Assembly (NCBI GenBank): GCA_014706295.1
Contig: JACSVZ010000006.1
Coordinates: forward strand, 31,347,629 to 31,411,628
From: Lycocorax pyrrhopterus obiensis
Taxonomy: Eukaryota; Chordata; Aves; Passeriformes; Paradisaeidae
Direction: 5' to 3'
DNA length: 64,000 nt
The notes under the pieces were generated by a model, which searched no databases, was not told the DNA's origin, and worked only from the letters and a program-made list of their open reading frames with translations. The position numbers and the translations under genes were made by a program. The stretch's first letter is position 1. Every line of letters starts with the position of its first letter. Below, piece by piece: positions 23,712 through 35,400 of the stretch.

Positions 23712-26688
23712 TATGCAATGGAAAAAAAGAGGTGTCTGGAAATTCTGGAAAAGATCTACGTATCATCTCATCAGATAGAAGTTTTTCACTTGAATTGGCA
23801 GCAAAATGAATGTCATCATGATATAGAATAAAGAAGGAATATTTTCTCTAAGTTTCTTTTTCAGCTGCATCTGGAACATCTTATGAGGTTAGGATACACG
23901 GACAAGAAGAATAGTCAAGTTGCTTGGAATTCAAAAATAGTAAGAATCAAAAAAATGTAGGTAACTAAATTTAAAAATAGCTAATCTTTTACTTGGCAAC
24001 CCTGGAGGGATGTGCTGTGCTTGTAACCCCTTGTGTGAAGATGATTCCTCCTTCAAAAGAAGTTTGATTAACAAAAATGTTCAATTTAAACCTCCCTTAT
24101 AATAATCTTTTTTAAAAGAAATTTTTTACTTGTGGATTACTGCAAATGTTGAAATCAGATGTGGTTCAGGCCATGTCTCAGGTGACAGCTCTGGGGGCTG
24201 TGAGGCAGGCAATGTGAGGAGAAGAGTGTGGAGTAAGATGTGTGCTTTTCCATTTTTTTTACTTCCATCTTACAGATTCTTTGAGAGATGTGAAAGGGTG
24301 TTTAATGCAAATTAAAACAAAGTGATTCTTAAATAAAGTTTTTTAAATACTTCCAGATTCATAGCATGTCAAAAATAATAGCATTGTTTTGGTTTACTTT
24401 GTTTTTACAGTTTCAGGAAGGACAATGAGAACACATAATCGGTAAGTAAATGTCAGATAAACCCAAGAATGCACCACTTTATGTTTAATGCTAACACTAG
24501 ACTAAGGAGATATCAAGGCATACAACAAGTGAAATCTGTTCAGAAAAACTGTCTTTGTACTATTCATGTTCGAATTGAACTGAAATAAATCATTCAATCT
24601 GCTTCAATATATATTTTTGGTTAACGTTTTAACAATACAAAAAAGTAATAGAAAATATTAGGCATTTGTCAAAGCCTTTTTCTTTTCAAATTAAAAATCT
24701 AAACACAAGACGATATATAGGTAAAAATGATTGATAGACAAAAATTCTAAATACCAGTTATCTCTGAGCATCAAGCTAATTCAAATTAAGCTAGCAGTTA
24801 ATGGCAACTAACTTTCCAGAAATTAAAGTCTTCTCATGTTGTTGCCATTAATTAAAATTTGGCAAGATAAAACTACACGAAGATATAGCAGGGACTCTTT
24901 AGGCATAATGAACTGGGATTGTTGCATCACATAAATAGCTTTTAAAATAAGTTGGTGTTATGCGTGCTCATCAGAGTTTAATTAAATCATATAATATTAT
25001 GAAGAAACTAGAGAACATTTCATTTAATATAAACTGAACAGACCAGATTGAGACATAATTCCTGTTAAAAATTACAGCATATGCCAGTCGCCATATTTTA
25101 GGACACTAGACCGTAGTTGGGAGAGCATTTTGTTGAATGGGGAACTTCAGAGTATCTATAAATTTATTATAGCTGAAAACAGCATTCAAGTACACTATTG
25201 TCTCAAGTCATTCTTACCCAAAGTGCCACCAAAACCAAATTTTCATTGTGCTGTATCACAGGTCAGCTATTCAGCCAGTTATCAGAATCATGGTTGCCAC
25301 AGCCTAGTAAGAGCTGTATGTCTAAGTTAATTACAAACTCCTGGCCAGAAATAAAAAATTACTGCACTAAGCTATAGGGCTACAACATGCTAGGGCAATC
25401 CTTTATAATTCTGCTATTTATGTGCATTTCTGTACATTCATATGTTCGTATTTATGTCCAATACTTAGGTTCACCTCTGCTTACAGTGGTACACTTTTCC
25501 TCAAGTACTGAAGTCTCATAACAACCTGTATATTAACCAAAAAGAAAAGGATCAAATGTAAGTTGTTTTTTTGCACACTGTGAAAAAGAATGGAAAATAA
25601 TCAGTATTTGTTTTCCCTGATATTGCACTAAAAAAAGCAAATATAAAACAATGGAAGGGATTTTGTTGTGTGCTTCCAAGTGTGAAGCATTGTACACATG
25701 ATAACCACTTGAGTGGTGGTAAGTAACACAGAAAATTTTACCTTCACCTTCCACATTTCACTGTGAATTTTTATAAGGGGGGAGCTGAACTTTGTGGGGA
25801 AAAAAATTCTTTGTATCTTACTGTTAAAAAAAATTCGAAAACTCTGTTGGCAATGCATAAATTTAGAGAAAAGCGAAATCTCTAACTTTTGTTTCACGTT
25901 AAGAGCTCTCTCTAAGCTGTAACTGAATTCAGATTGCTTATTATCTTGCCACATTAAAAAGCTAAGTAATAATATGTTCTTTTGTGTAACCATCTGACGA
26001 GCTTACTTTCATGACTTTTTCCAATAAACTAGCATAATCTCCCTGAAGAAAGTCACATGTAAATCTCTTTGTACTACTGCAAAAGGCATACATATCCTTA
26101 CCTCCACCCACCGTTTGTTTGAGAGATTCAGCTCTCATAGAAGTGCAGGATTATCTTTCTCTTGACTTCTGTTGACTTCCTGTGTGCATGAAAACCTCTG
26201 GCCTGGCTTATAATTGCACTTCAACTGTTATTCAGATTTTCAATCTTGCTTTGACATACTTTTATCTTGGCAGAGATTTGTCTAACTTCCTGTCTGCTAC
26301 TCAAGCTTGGTTTGGGAATTATATAAAAAGTATAACCTTTGAAAAATGGGTTTAGATTAACAAGTGCTGCAAGTATTTAATAAATGTTGTCTTAGTGCCA
26401 TAAAGCATTGGGGTTTTTTCAAGCTGTCTACCAGAGAGACAGTTATTACTATGAATAATAGATTGAGTTTTGAGATAATTTATATTAGAAAATAAATCCT
26501 GTATCTATAAGACCTTTTCTTGCAGAGTATGTGAAAACCAAATTAACTTGGTAGCATTATGTACCTGAAAATAACAATTGCTCAAAAGATATTTGTTAAA
26601 TTATTTACTTGACATAGTCTGTATTTTTTTCCATGGAAAAAACCCAGTGTTTTTATCTCTGTCTACGTTCCCAAAACACTGACATTTC

Positions 26689-27102
26689 TGTCCTGGTTCT
26701 GGACACGACAGGGTTATTTTTTGCCGTAGCCGGGAGAGGGCATAGCCAGGGCCCTGAGGTTATTCTATACCACTGCGTGTCATTGCCAGGGATGGATGCA
26801 GGAAAAGGAAGCCTCTTCTGGGGAAAAGGGAGTCCTTCCAGTTGAGAAAAGATGGCAGAGGGAGCAGTCCGATATTATTTATTGCTGGGAGCTTTTCATG
26901 TAAATAGTTTCTTCTTCTATACCTTTTATTATTAAAATTGTTTCTGTTATAGTTCTTTTTCTTATCTCGTTGTTTACAGTAAATTGTTCTTTCAACCCGC
27001 GATCTTTGCCTTTTGTGCCTCCAACTGGAGAGGGGAGGAGACATGGCACCTGGTTTTAGCAAGAGTACTAAAACTGGAGAATGCCATTCCTAAACCACGA
27101 CA
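26689..27102 (+). mobile_element. Solo LTR of an avian ERVL-like endogenous retrovirus
   Basis: A 414-bp unit begins tgtcctggttctgg and ends aaaccacgaca, giving TGTC...GACA terminal inverted repeats. The plus-strand order is typical of avian ERVL-type LTRs: an upstream part with gagagggcatagccagggcc and attctataccactg, then T-rich sequence with an ATTAAA polyadenylation signal at 26931. The cttcaacccgcgatctttg block and the GGAGAGGGGAGGAG stretch follow. The flanks atttc and gtttc are a possible 5-bp target-site duplication with one mismatch. No gag, pol or env lies on either side, so this is a recombination product. Family assignment is from memory. Confidence 0.88.
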
Positions 27103-28398
27103 GTTTCCTCAGTGTTAGAGACCATTATGTCTATTTAAATGGCTGGAGCAGTGAACACAAATATGTTATTTGTGCTATAGAGCAAGATTAAAGCTGATTA
27201 CAGATACACAAATAGCTAAGTAAAGCCTAAATATTTAGTTAAAGAAGATTTCATTTGACACAAAGAGAGACCACAATAGGTAATGGGGTGAAGACAGCAG
27301 TTTGCTATGTTCACACTCCATGCATTATCTCCCTGCTTAAAAAGAAATGACCACAACCTCAGCACCTTTTTCCTTCAGTGAGGCCATTACCATATATCTC
27401 ATCTGAGGTCTTACCCTTCAAATTTCTTTGGTTATATGGTTCTTTCGGACATGGAAGTCAGTACTAAACCTTTTTGAAGTGAAAGTCGTTTATGAAGGAT
27501 CTTAAGAAACTTCCCTTAAGGAAAGTCTTTTCTTCAAGAAATCTGCTTCTTAAAGTAATCCTCTCAGACAAAGGGAACAATGAGAAATAGTTGATGAGCC
27601 TTTTTTAGACAGTGGATGCAAAATCTTCATATGCAATCTATATGAGTAACATAAAAACACCTGAACACATTATATCACTTATGACAAGCTATGATTCGTT
27701 ACAAACGCACTTCATGACTGAAGAGATATGGTGGGAAATAATAGGAGACTCCAAAACTATAAAGGAAAGAAAACAAAATGAACGTCCTTTGTAGTTTTAA
27801 GTATCCAGACACAGCAAAAAAGGTAATTGTTGAAGAGATGGAAAAAACCAGAGGATAACATTGAGAAGACAAGAAAACCAGAAAATAGTACAAGAAACTG
27901 AAGGCTGAGGACAACAAAATACTTCACAGGAGATAATTCTGCTTAATATACTCCAAATGGAGTATAACCATGCAATCATTTTTCAGTGCCTCAGTATGGA
28001 AGGTTTCAACAACGTGGCAATCGTTTATGAGGATGACCAAGTAAGGTTCCTTTCTAATGTACATTTTGACATATTCTAATTCAAAATAAGTTTATCTGAC
28101 TTCAGACACTTTTTAGTGATTAGAAGCAAGCTAGACATTACATAAAGTCAAAGAACTGCAGAGGTTTTATGGAACAGGGTTCTATTTGAGTATATGAAAA
28201 TAAGTTCTAAAGACTATATAACAACCTCCAGAAGACTGTATTAGAGGTCTCACCAACTGACTTCTCAAAATAGTGCTGAGCAGTAAGGAACAAAATTTTA
28301 CCACAAGCAAAAAAAAGAAGATGCAATAACTTGTGCCTATATTTACACTATAATTTTGAAATCAGCTGCATGACAGAATAAGTAGCATAAAATTTATT
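27103..28398. other. AT-rich unique sequence
   Basis: No gene or repeat recognised. Frames of 60-72 codons near 27.6-27.98 kb on both strands overlap and look compositional. Confidence 0.6.
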
Positions 28399-28440
28399 AT
28401 CTTAAAGGTCTTTTCCAACCCAAATGATTTAATGATTTAT
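28399..28440 (+). mobile_element. Minimal CR1 3' tail
   Basis: The sequence tatcttaaaggtcttttcca, then acccaaatgatttaatgatt, is the last ~41 bp of CR1: the AAAGGTC.TTTCCAACCCAAATGATT block followed by one degenerate terminal repeat. It is an extreme 5' truncation or an eroded copy. Orientation is plus. Confidence 0.65.
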
Positions 28441-28994
28441 ATATAAATATTTACCAGTATATAGAGATGTATGCATACTCCTGAGTTTCTTTTTTTTAGG
28501 TTCTATCTGAAGGTTCAAAATAGATAGTATAACCTGAATCAAAAGTTTTTCCCTTTAGGTAATGTCAACAAAAGAGTTTCAATATAATTATATGTATGGT
28601 TAATTTATAATTCTAAATGGTAGGATGACAATAAAATATTTCTCTAAAAAGGTAGGTCTGTTGTGATTGTACTTTTGATGTCTCATGAAAGGTGAAAAAT
28701 TGTATATATTTTAACTCCATGGTCTTTAGGGCAACATTATGTCTTTTGGTACATTGCAATGTTCTTCACAAAGGAGGCCCTCCAGAACTTAGGGATTAAC
28801 AAATAATATAAGGCATTTGAATGCTAAGAACCCATTTTTTGACATACAAAAGCAAATACTAAAAGCATTGCATAACATGCTCTTAAAATGTGGGATTTCA
28901 TACTAGGTCAGAGCAGCAAGTTTAAATGGAGGGGGTTTTTTTCAGTAAGTGCAATGGGTAGTTAGTTTACCCTCAAAGAAGCAAGAAATCCTTT
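28441..28994. other. AT-rich unique sequence
   Basis: Nothing recognisable between the CR1 tail and the next CR1 fragment. Confidence 0.6.
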
Positions 28995-29341
28995 TTGCAG
29001 TCTACAGCTTCCTCATGAGGGGAAGCAGAGGAGAAGGCGCAGATCTCTTTTCTCTGTTGACTAATGATAGGACCTCAGGGAACAGCACTAAGGTGTGTCA
29101 AGGGAGGTTTAGGTTAAATTTAGGAAAAGGTTCTTCACCCAGAGGGTGGTTGGGCACTGGTACAGGCTCCCCAGGGAAGTGATCACAGCACCAGCCTGAC
29201 AGAGCTCAAGGAGTGTTTGGACAACTTTTTCAGGCACATGGTATGTCTCTTGGGAATAGTGCTGTATAGGGGCAGGAGTGGGACTTGATGATCCTTGTGG
29301 GTCCCTTCCAGCTCAGGACATCCTGTGGTTTTATGACTCGC
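28995..29341 (+). mobile_element. CR1 LINE 3' end fragment
   Basis: The copy runs from ctacagcttcctcatgaggg through ttcacccagagggtggttgg, gcactggtacaggctcccca and gggacttgatgatccttgtg. It ends in cccttccagctcaggacatc plus a degenerate terminal repeat (ctgtggttttatgactc). It covers the last ORF2 codons and the whole 3' UTR of a CR1 subtype different from the 13.5 and 60.3 kb copies, whose 3' UTRs read differently. Confidence 0.93.
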
Positions 29342-32300
29342 AATAAACGAAGGTGAGATTTTAAAACAAAATTATTTGCATTAGTTGTTTTTCTATTTAG
29401 TTTTGTTTCGTTGGGTTTTTTTTTCACTTAGTAGTGTTACTTCCAGTATTTCTAGCAGCAAGGACTTTGGTTTTTGGTTGCACATTCTTTTCTTCTTTTT
29501 ATAAAATTAACACAGGTAGTAAATTTTTAAATTGTTAATATCATCCTCTATCAAAAATGGCTTTTTTACAATTTTTATGCCTGTTTGCATTCCATTGTGG
29601 AAAATCAAACTTGTATTTTTGCTGAAGCACAAGTGACATTAACAAACAAGGGAACCCCTCAGTACAAAGGCCTGTAAGAATTTATATGTAATTTCCAATC
29701 TTCCTTATTGTGTCTCAGAATGATCTCTCAATATAAATAGCACAGTAGTTTTGCAAAGTCCTTGTGTGCAGCTCTTAGTCATGGTGCTTGGAAGGTGTCA
29801 ATTTAAAAATATTGTAAAAAAAATGCTTGAAGCAAAATTACATGAAATCTGTAACAAAGCTTTATTACTATCAATAAACTCTCCTATCTGCAGTACATAC
29901 CGTTATTAAAACTACTTGGAACAAATTACCAGTAGGTAATTAAGCTACAAAAATGATAGGGATATGGCATGAAATGAAAACAAAAATGCTAAGAAATTCA
30001 AATTCACATTTAACACTTCATCATTCCATTCTTACAGAATGCATGATATCTGTAAATGGAGGCTAGATCTGTACACATTTTGACCAATCTGCTGACAAAC
30101 TGTCCCAAAATAATAGTACCTGCAATTAATCTAAATTCTTCAACAGAGCTGTAATAATCTGTATTTCTGTTTGCTGTAGCTGTATGCTACAGAAAGTTAT
30201 TTTTTAAGCATATTATTTACCAGAGAAATAGAAATTTCAGTTTTAAAATCACTCACAACTCTTGCATAATCACACAAAGAAAACTGAAGAGAACACTAGG
30301 GATGAAATCAAGTCAAAGGTGGCAAAAGAAGAGGTCTTACAAATACTGCAAGATCCTTTAGATAAATCCATATTCAAGCATACAGGGGTTCTTCTGGAAA
30401 AATACATCTATAAATAAAACCGCTGATTATACCAGCAAAAATCCTATCCAAAACCAGATGTTCAGAGTCACTTCTAAATGAAAAAAATATCTTCTTCTGA
30501 AAGAACTTTGGAGGATTAATTTTTATGCAAGCAGGAGGAATTACAATTTTGGATTAGATTCCTAAAGTATTTCCTCCTTTGAATCTGCAGAGATTTGAGG
30601 AAAAAATAGTAAAAGGTAGACTTGGATTGATACTCATATCTCTATTCCAGAAGTGTAAAGAATTAGGATTCCAAGGTGCAGCATGTGGTTCCATCAGTGG
30701 AAACAGCATATATCTCACTGAAATGTCAGCATGGTGTCTGGAACCAGAAGACTTGGACAGACTTTATATCTCTTTTTGAGATTTAACCAAAGCAAATTGC
30801 CTCCTCTGGGGCATGCCTGAGCTAGTTAGGTAATTCCCTCCCTGTCCACTGAACTCCCCTGTGCTGGCAATTCAATATTTATGCACGTACAGAATAGTCC
30901 TAACCAAGTGCAAGGGAGACTGGAAAAATAGGAACATAAGTCCCCTGTGAGGTAGGGCATGCTCCAAAGATGTTTAACAAATACTGACAAGTTCAGAAAC
31001 TTAGAACAATTAATTCAACCTTGCTTTCTGCATACAGAACCCAGAATGCCTCACTCCGTTCTGAGAACATCCACCTGGATGGATACAGACAATTGCTTGT
31101 TCAAAAATCATATGTCAGCTAAGTAACTCTGATTTGTTTAACCACACTGGTGCAATACTCTTTATATGCTAAAACATGAGGGAGACCTTATGCCTTTCCA
31201 TATGATAGTTTAGTTGTCAAAACAGCAATTCTCAGCTTTTGTAATTGATGATTTAGACTGTTGGGGAGGAAAAGAATTACCAATATAATATTTTATTTCC
31301 ACAGCAGTTTCCATTTTGCAACCAAAGTAGGATAAAATTTTAAGAGGTCACTTACTACTTTCACCAGTTTTGTTTGCTTGCTTATTTTCAAACATGTTCA
31401 TTTTTATTCCTCTTTGTAAGAATATATTTAAACTATTCCAGTGGTTTTGCATTTCAGACTCTGATGTTAGAGCACACCAATATCCTTTTATGAGAAGATA
31501 CAAAAAAGTGGGGGTTAGAATATTTTGGAGTAAGAAATTTACATTTGTTGTCTTCTTTTTAAACAGATTAAACTCATCTCCTAAAGAACACAGTTAACAG
31601 CTCAGCAGCATACAGGAGGGACAACTACAGAGACTGGTTACATATTTTACATTGAAGAATAATTTGTTAAAATAATTCTAAGGACACGACTCAAGACTGC
31701 TCCTACCCTGTTAAGCAGCTTATGCTTATCTGTTCAATGCAGTCTTGTCAGATGGCTGTGAACCTGCTCTTCCCTGCATAGAGAGATTGTGCATTCTGGC
31801 ACACTGCTGATCTCAACGTAACAGAAGTTTTTCAAAGAATGTGGTTCTGCTGCTTTCAGAGCATAGTTCTGGTCACAGTCCTAAGAAGATTCCATGTAGA
31901 TGGACATATATTTTCAAATCTGTATAACATTGACTAGGCTTTTCCATGTAACATCGCATTCACTGTGTCTTAATATTTTCCCTGCACAATTTGTTATATT
32001 TTTCTTCCTTTTATTTATCTGTCTAGGACACTTTTCTCTTAATATTCATGAATGGCATGGTAGACAATCCTACATCTCAATTCCTATTTTGAAGTGTAAT
32101 ATTCATTTCTATCACCCTTTTCAGATTCAGTCCGTGAACGAAAGAGCGAACAGCACAAGCACAGAAATCCATTGTGAAAAAACATGAAGATGTGTCAGGA
32201 AATGTGAAAGTTAATCTCAGCTTAGCTCATAGAGTGAGTATTCTCTAGTGAATTGGAATACAATTTAATTAGTGACTGGGACTCTGGCTTCTAATCAGAA

Positions 32301-32440
32301 ATTAATTGAGTAAACTAATTGATTAAGATTTTTTCAACCACATTGTTAAATAGCTTGTAAAATGCCACAGAATATACCTCAAATATTGCAACTGACATCA
32401 AATCACATACTCAGATGAGCTGTTAAATGAAATTACTAAA

Positions 32441-32480
32441 ATTCTGTAAGAAAGGGTGCATCTCTGTAAGAAAGAGTGCA
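32441..32480. repeat. 20-bp tandem duplication
   Basis: Adjacent units attctgtaagaaagggtgca and tctctgtaagaaagagtgca match at 17 of 20 positions, and the following cct partly continues the pattern. Confidence 0.85.
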
Positions 32481-35400
32481 CCTTGTTCAAAGGAATATTT
32501 TCCATTTTGAAAGAAGATGGAAAAGGAGACATGAATTAAGAAAAAATCATGTTATTTTCAGCAGATTTAATCTTATCAGAAAATATCTATCATCATTTCT
32601 CATCACTATTCAGCTAACAGGTTATCATGGATTGTCATCAGCAGATGAATGAAGTTGCAGAACACACTAAAAATAAATGTATCATTCTTCAGTACTTATC
32701 TGATAAACACACCTATATTCTGTAGCAAGAAGACACCAGCCAGCTCTATTTCCCATAGTTTACCAGCCTCTACAAAACTTGAAAACAGGTCAAGCCCCTA
32801 CATTTATTACCCTCCTAAATATACTGTAAGAATTTCTGAAGTACTGCAGGAGCCAGCAGTAAACATCAGGGGAGCTTAAGACTGCCAGGCTATCATAGAA
32901 AACCAGCCAGCCCGACTCTGAAATCAGTCTCCCTGGAAAAAATCCAGTAGAAGACAATGGAGTTATGTTGGAAATGTAGTGCTATAATTGTGATCTGAAT
33001 CTCTCCTACAGAATTTAAGGGTGTCTGTTTAAATGAGGTTTCAGACTCTTCTGACTGTTAGCTGCAAATGCAAAATTGTTTTACTACAAAAAGTTCTAGT
33101 ATTTATTTCAGAATCTGATAGATATTTGAAACTTTGGCACATAACTGCATTTATTCAATGACAGAATATATTTTCCAGGGTACTTTAATTAGTTATAGAC
33201 ATGCACAATCTGAACTTGACCATCCGATATAATGATGCTATTAAAAAACCCCCATTGTTGGAACATTATTTAGTATTAGTCTGCCAGAACAAATTTCTGT
33301 CCTGGAAAATTTTCCATAAATAAATTAAAGGTTAAAATTAATTAAAAGTCATATTTTGTGAAATAAAATAAATTTACACAGAAAACTAAAACTGGAAGGT
33401 GAAATTCAAAGTAATTTTTCAACTATATTTATTTTTTCTTTGATAATATCCAATAGAATTAATTCTATTTATGTATATTCTGTTCTACAAAACCTCTACT
33501 CCTTTTAAACAAAGCCATGCATGAGTTGAACACAGATCTATTTGTCACATGCATAAACCAGAAAATGTCTATACTATTTGCTGAAATGTGTCACTATACA
33601 GTTACTGAAGCATAACAGTGAACAGCTTGAGGTTCATCTACTTCTGTCTTAAAAGCAAGTTGAAAATTAAGTCAGCATAGTTTGACAACAATGTTATCTA
33701 TACATTTGAAATTAATTAGATAACCATGGACAAATTCTAGCAGTTTGAATCAGTTAAATGTACAAATGTGTAAAATAAGCTTATTAATTCAATGCATTAT
33801 GGCAAACCTGTTATTTTCATTCTTGCGCTACATGAAATCCAAAGTTGCAATTAGCAGTCATCACAGGAGTTTTTGTACTTCAGGGCCTCAAAATCTTTAG
33901 CAATTTGAGATCAAAATAACGCTTGGGCACTGAAATAGTTACAGCAAGGATCAACATATAGTAGTTCAACATATAAGAAGAGAGCAAAATTATCTTTGGA
34001 AAACATTTGGCATAATTTGGCTGGTACTTCTGAGCACTAACAAAAGCTACAATAAAACTTAATTTGAACTGAATTGAGAGACAAAACATGAAAAGATAGT
34101 AATGTAGAATGTACTTGGATTTATGCCTGCGGGTTCTTTCAAAATTATGCCAACTTTCATGGATACCCAAGTTTAAGAACAGCCTATTGCAAATGTGCTC
34201 AAAAATCAGAGGCTCTAGGGTCTCAAGAATCAATAATGTGGCCCATTCAGTCATGTGAATGCCTAATGTTTCTGTTTCTAATTTATTTGTATTTTTGTTC
34301 TCAACAAAATTTGTTTGAAGCTCTTCTCTGTACAAATGTTTGCATGTATTCCCCTTTCTATGCAGTGGTTGTAGCATGTGACTCTGAATTATATTTCTGA
34401 ATTGCCTTTTCAGCTTTGTGTATTCTTAGATACAAAGATCCCATTCTATGGCCATTGTTCTTCTGTGTAGTGGTAAAGCTTGAACCTATATTCTGGTGTC
34501 AGAATACGAGAGAGTAACTAATGTTTCTGATGTTGAAATAAAAGAAATAAATCTCATTTAGATTGTTTCCTTCCTTTCCTCTATCACTATTTTAGTCTCT
34601 TTTTCAGCTTTAAATTTTGTTCCGTGTGAAATGAACACAAATCCAAAATTTTCAACAAGTTCACTTTCAAAACTTAGTTGTAGTTCTATATTTCATGCTT
34701 TCAGAGGTAGTCAGTGTACTCCCAGCAGGTAGAAGTAAATTCCCATTTAAACTTTCCTGTTGAAGCACTGGTGTGAGTTAGAGAACTAAAACATCCTCCT
34801 CTGAAAGACCTGCTATGGGGTTTCTGCTGAGTGACAACAAGGCAAAATCTGGCCTGTCCATTATGGACACTTTCTTCCTCCTGTAAGAAATTGTCAGACA
34901 GACCACATGACCTAATTAGCAGTAAGAAACTTGGGCAGCAAGAGTAAGTTCAAGACAGAGTATTGTTATTTGGGATGGGAAAAGGTAAGCAGGCCTATTT
35001 TCCTCCAAAATCCTAACAAGGCTCCAAAACTTTGATTTTTCTTGCCTGGAGACTAGAGTAACATAGGAAATAAATCTTAAGTATTAATGTAGTTAAACTT
35101 TCCTTAAGCTCTCCTGCAAACCATCTGCAAAATAAACCTCCCTCTCAATTACATACACATCTAAGAAAGGTCTTAAAAGGTTCTCTACCCAAGTGTATGT
35201 ACATTGAACAAACAGATGGAGAACACTGCTAGGACATAAAATACCTCATACACTGTAAAAAGACTATCCCCTGAGAGCCTGCCAACCTAACTAATTTTCT
35301 ATGTGTTCTACCCTGTCCCTTCCTTCCGTCCAACATTCCAGGGAAAACACAAGGCTTTTCTGCCTTTGCATCCTTTAGGTTGTCAAAGCTATTATAAACA

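Larger units (their letters stand above)
20433..26688. other. AT-rich unique sequence, no gene recognised
   Basis: About 6.3 kb with no repeat terminus recognised. The longest frame is 121 codons (minus, 25628-25993) and is AT-composition driven. Contents include G10 at 21191-21200, a TG/CA run near 22586-22612, a CCA/CCT-rich run near 23195-23240, a TA/TG run near 23675-23711, and a 31-nt segment at 24411-24441 flanked by consensus-like splice sites. TAATTA-type motifs are frequent at 24600-25030. Confidence 0.55.

Noticed and set aside
26355..26400. tatttaataaatgttg resembling an L2/MIR tail
   Set aside because: Too short and too AT-rich to separate from chance; no upstream body of an element.
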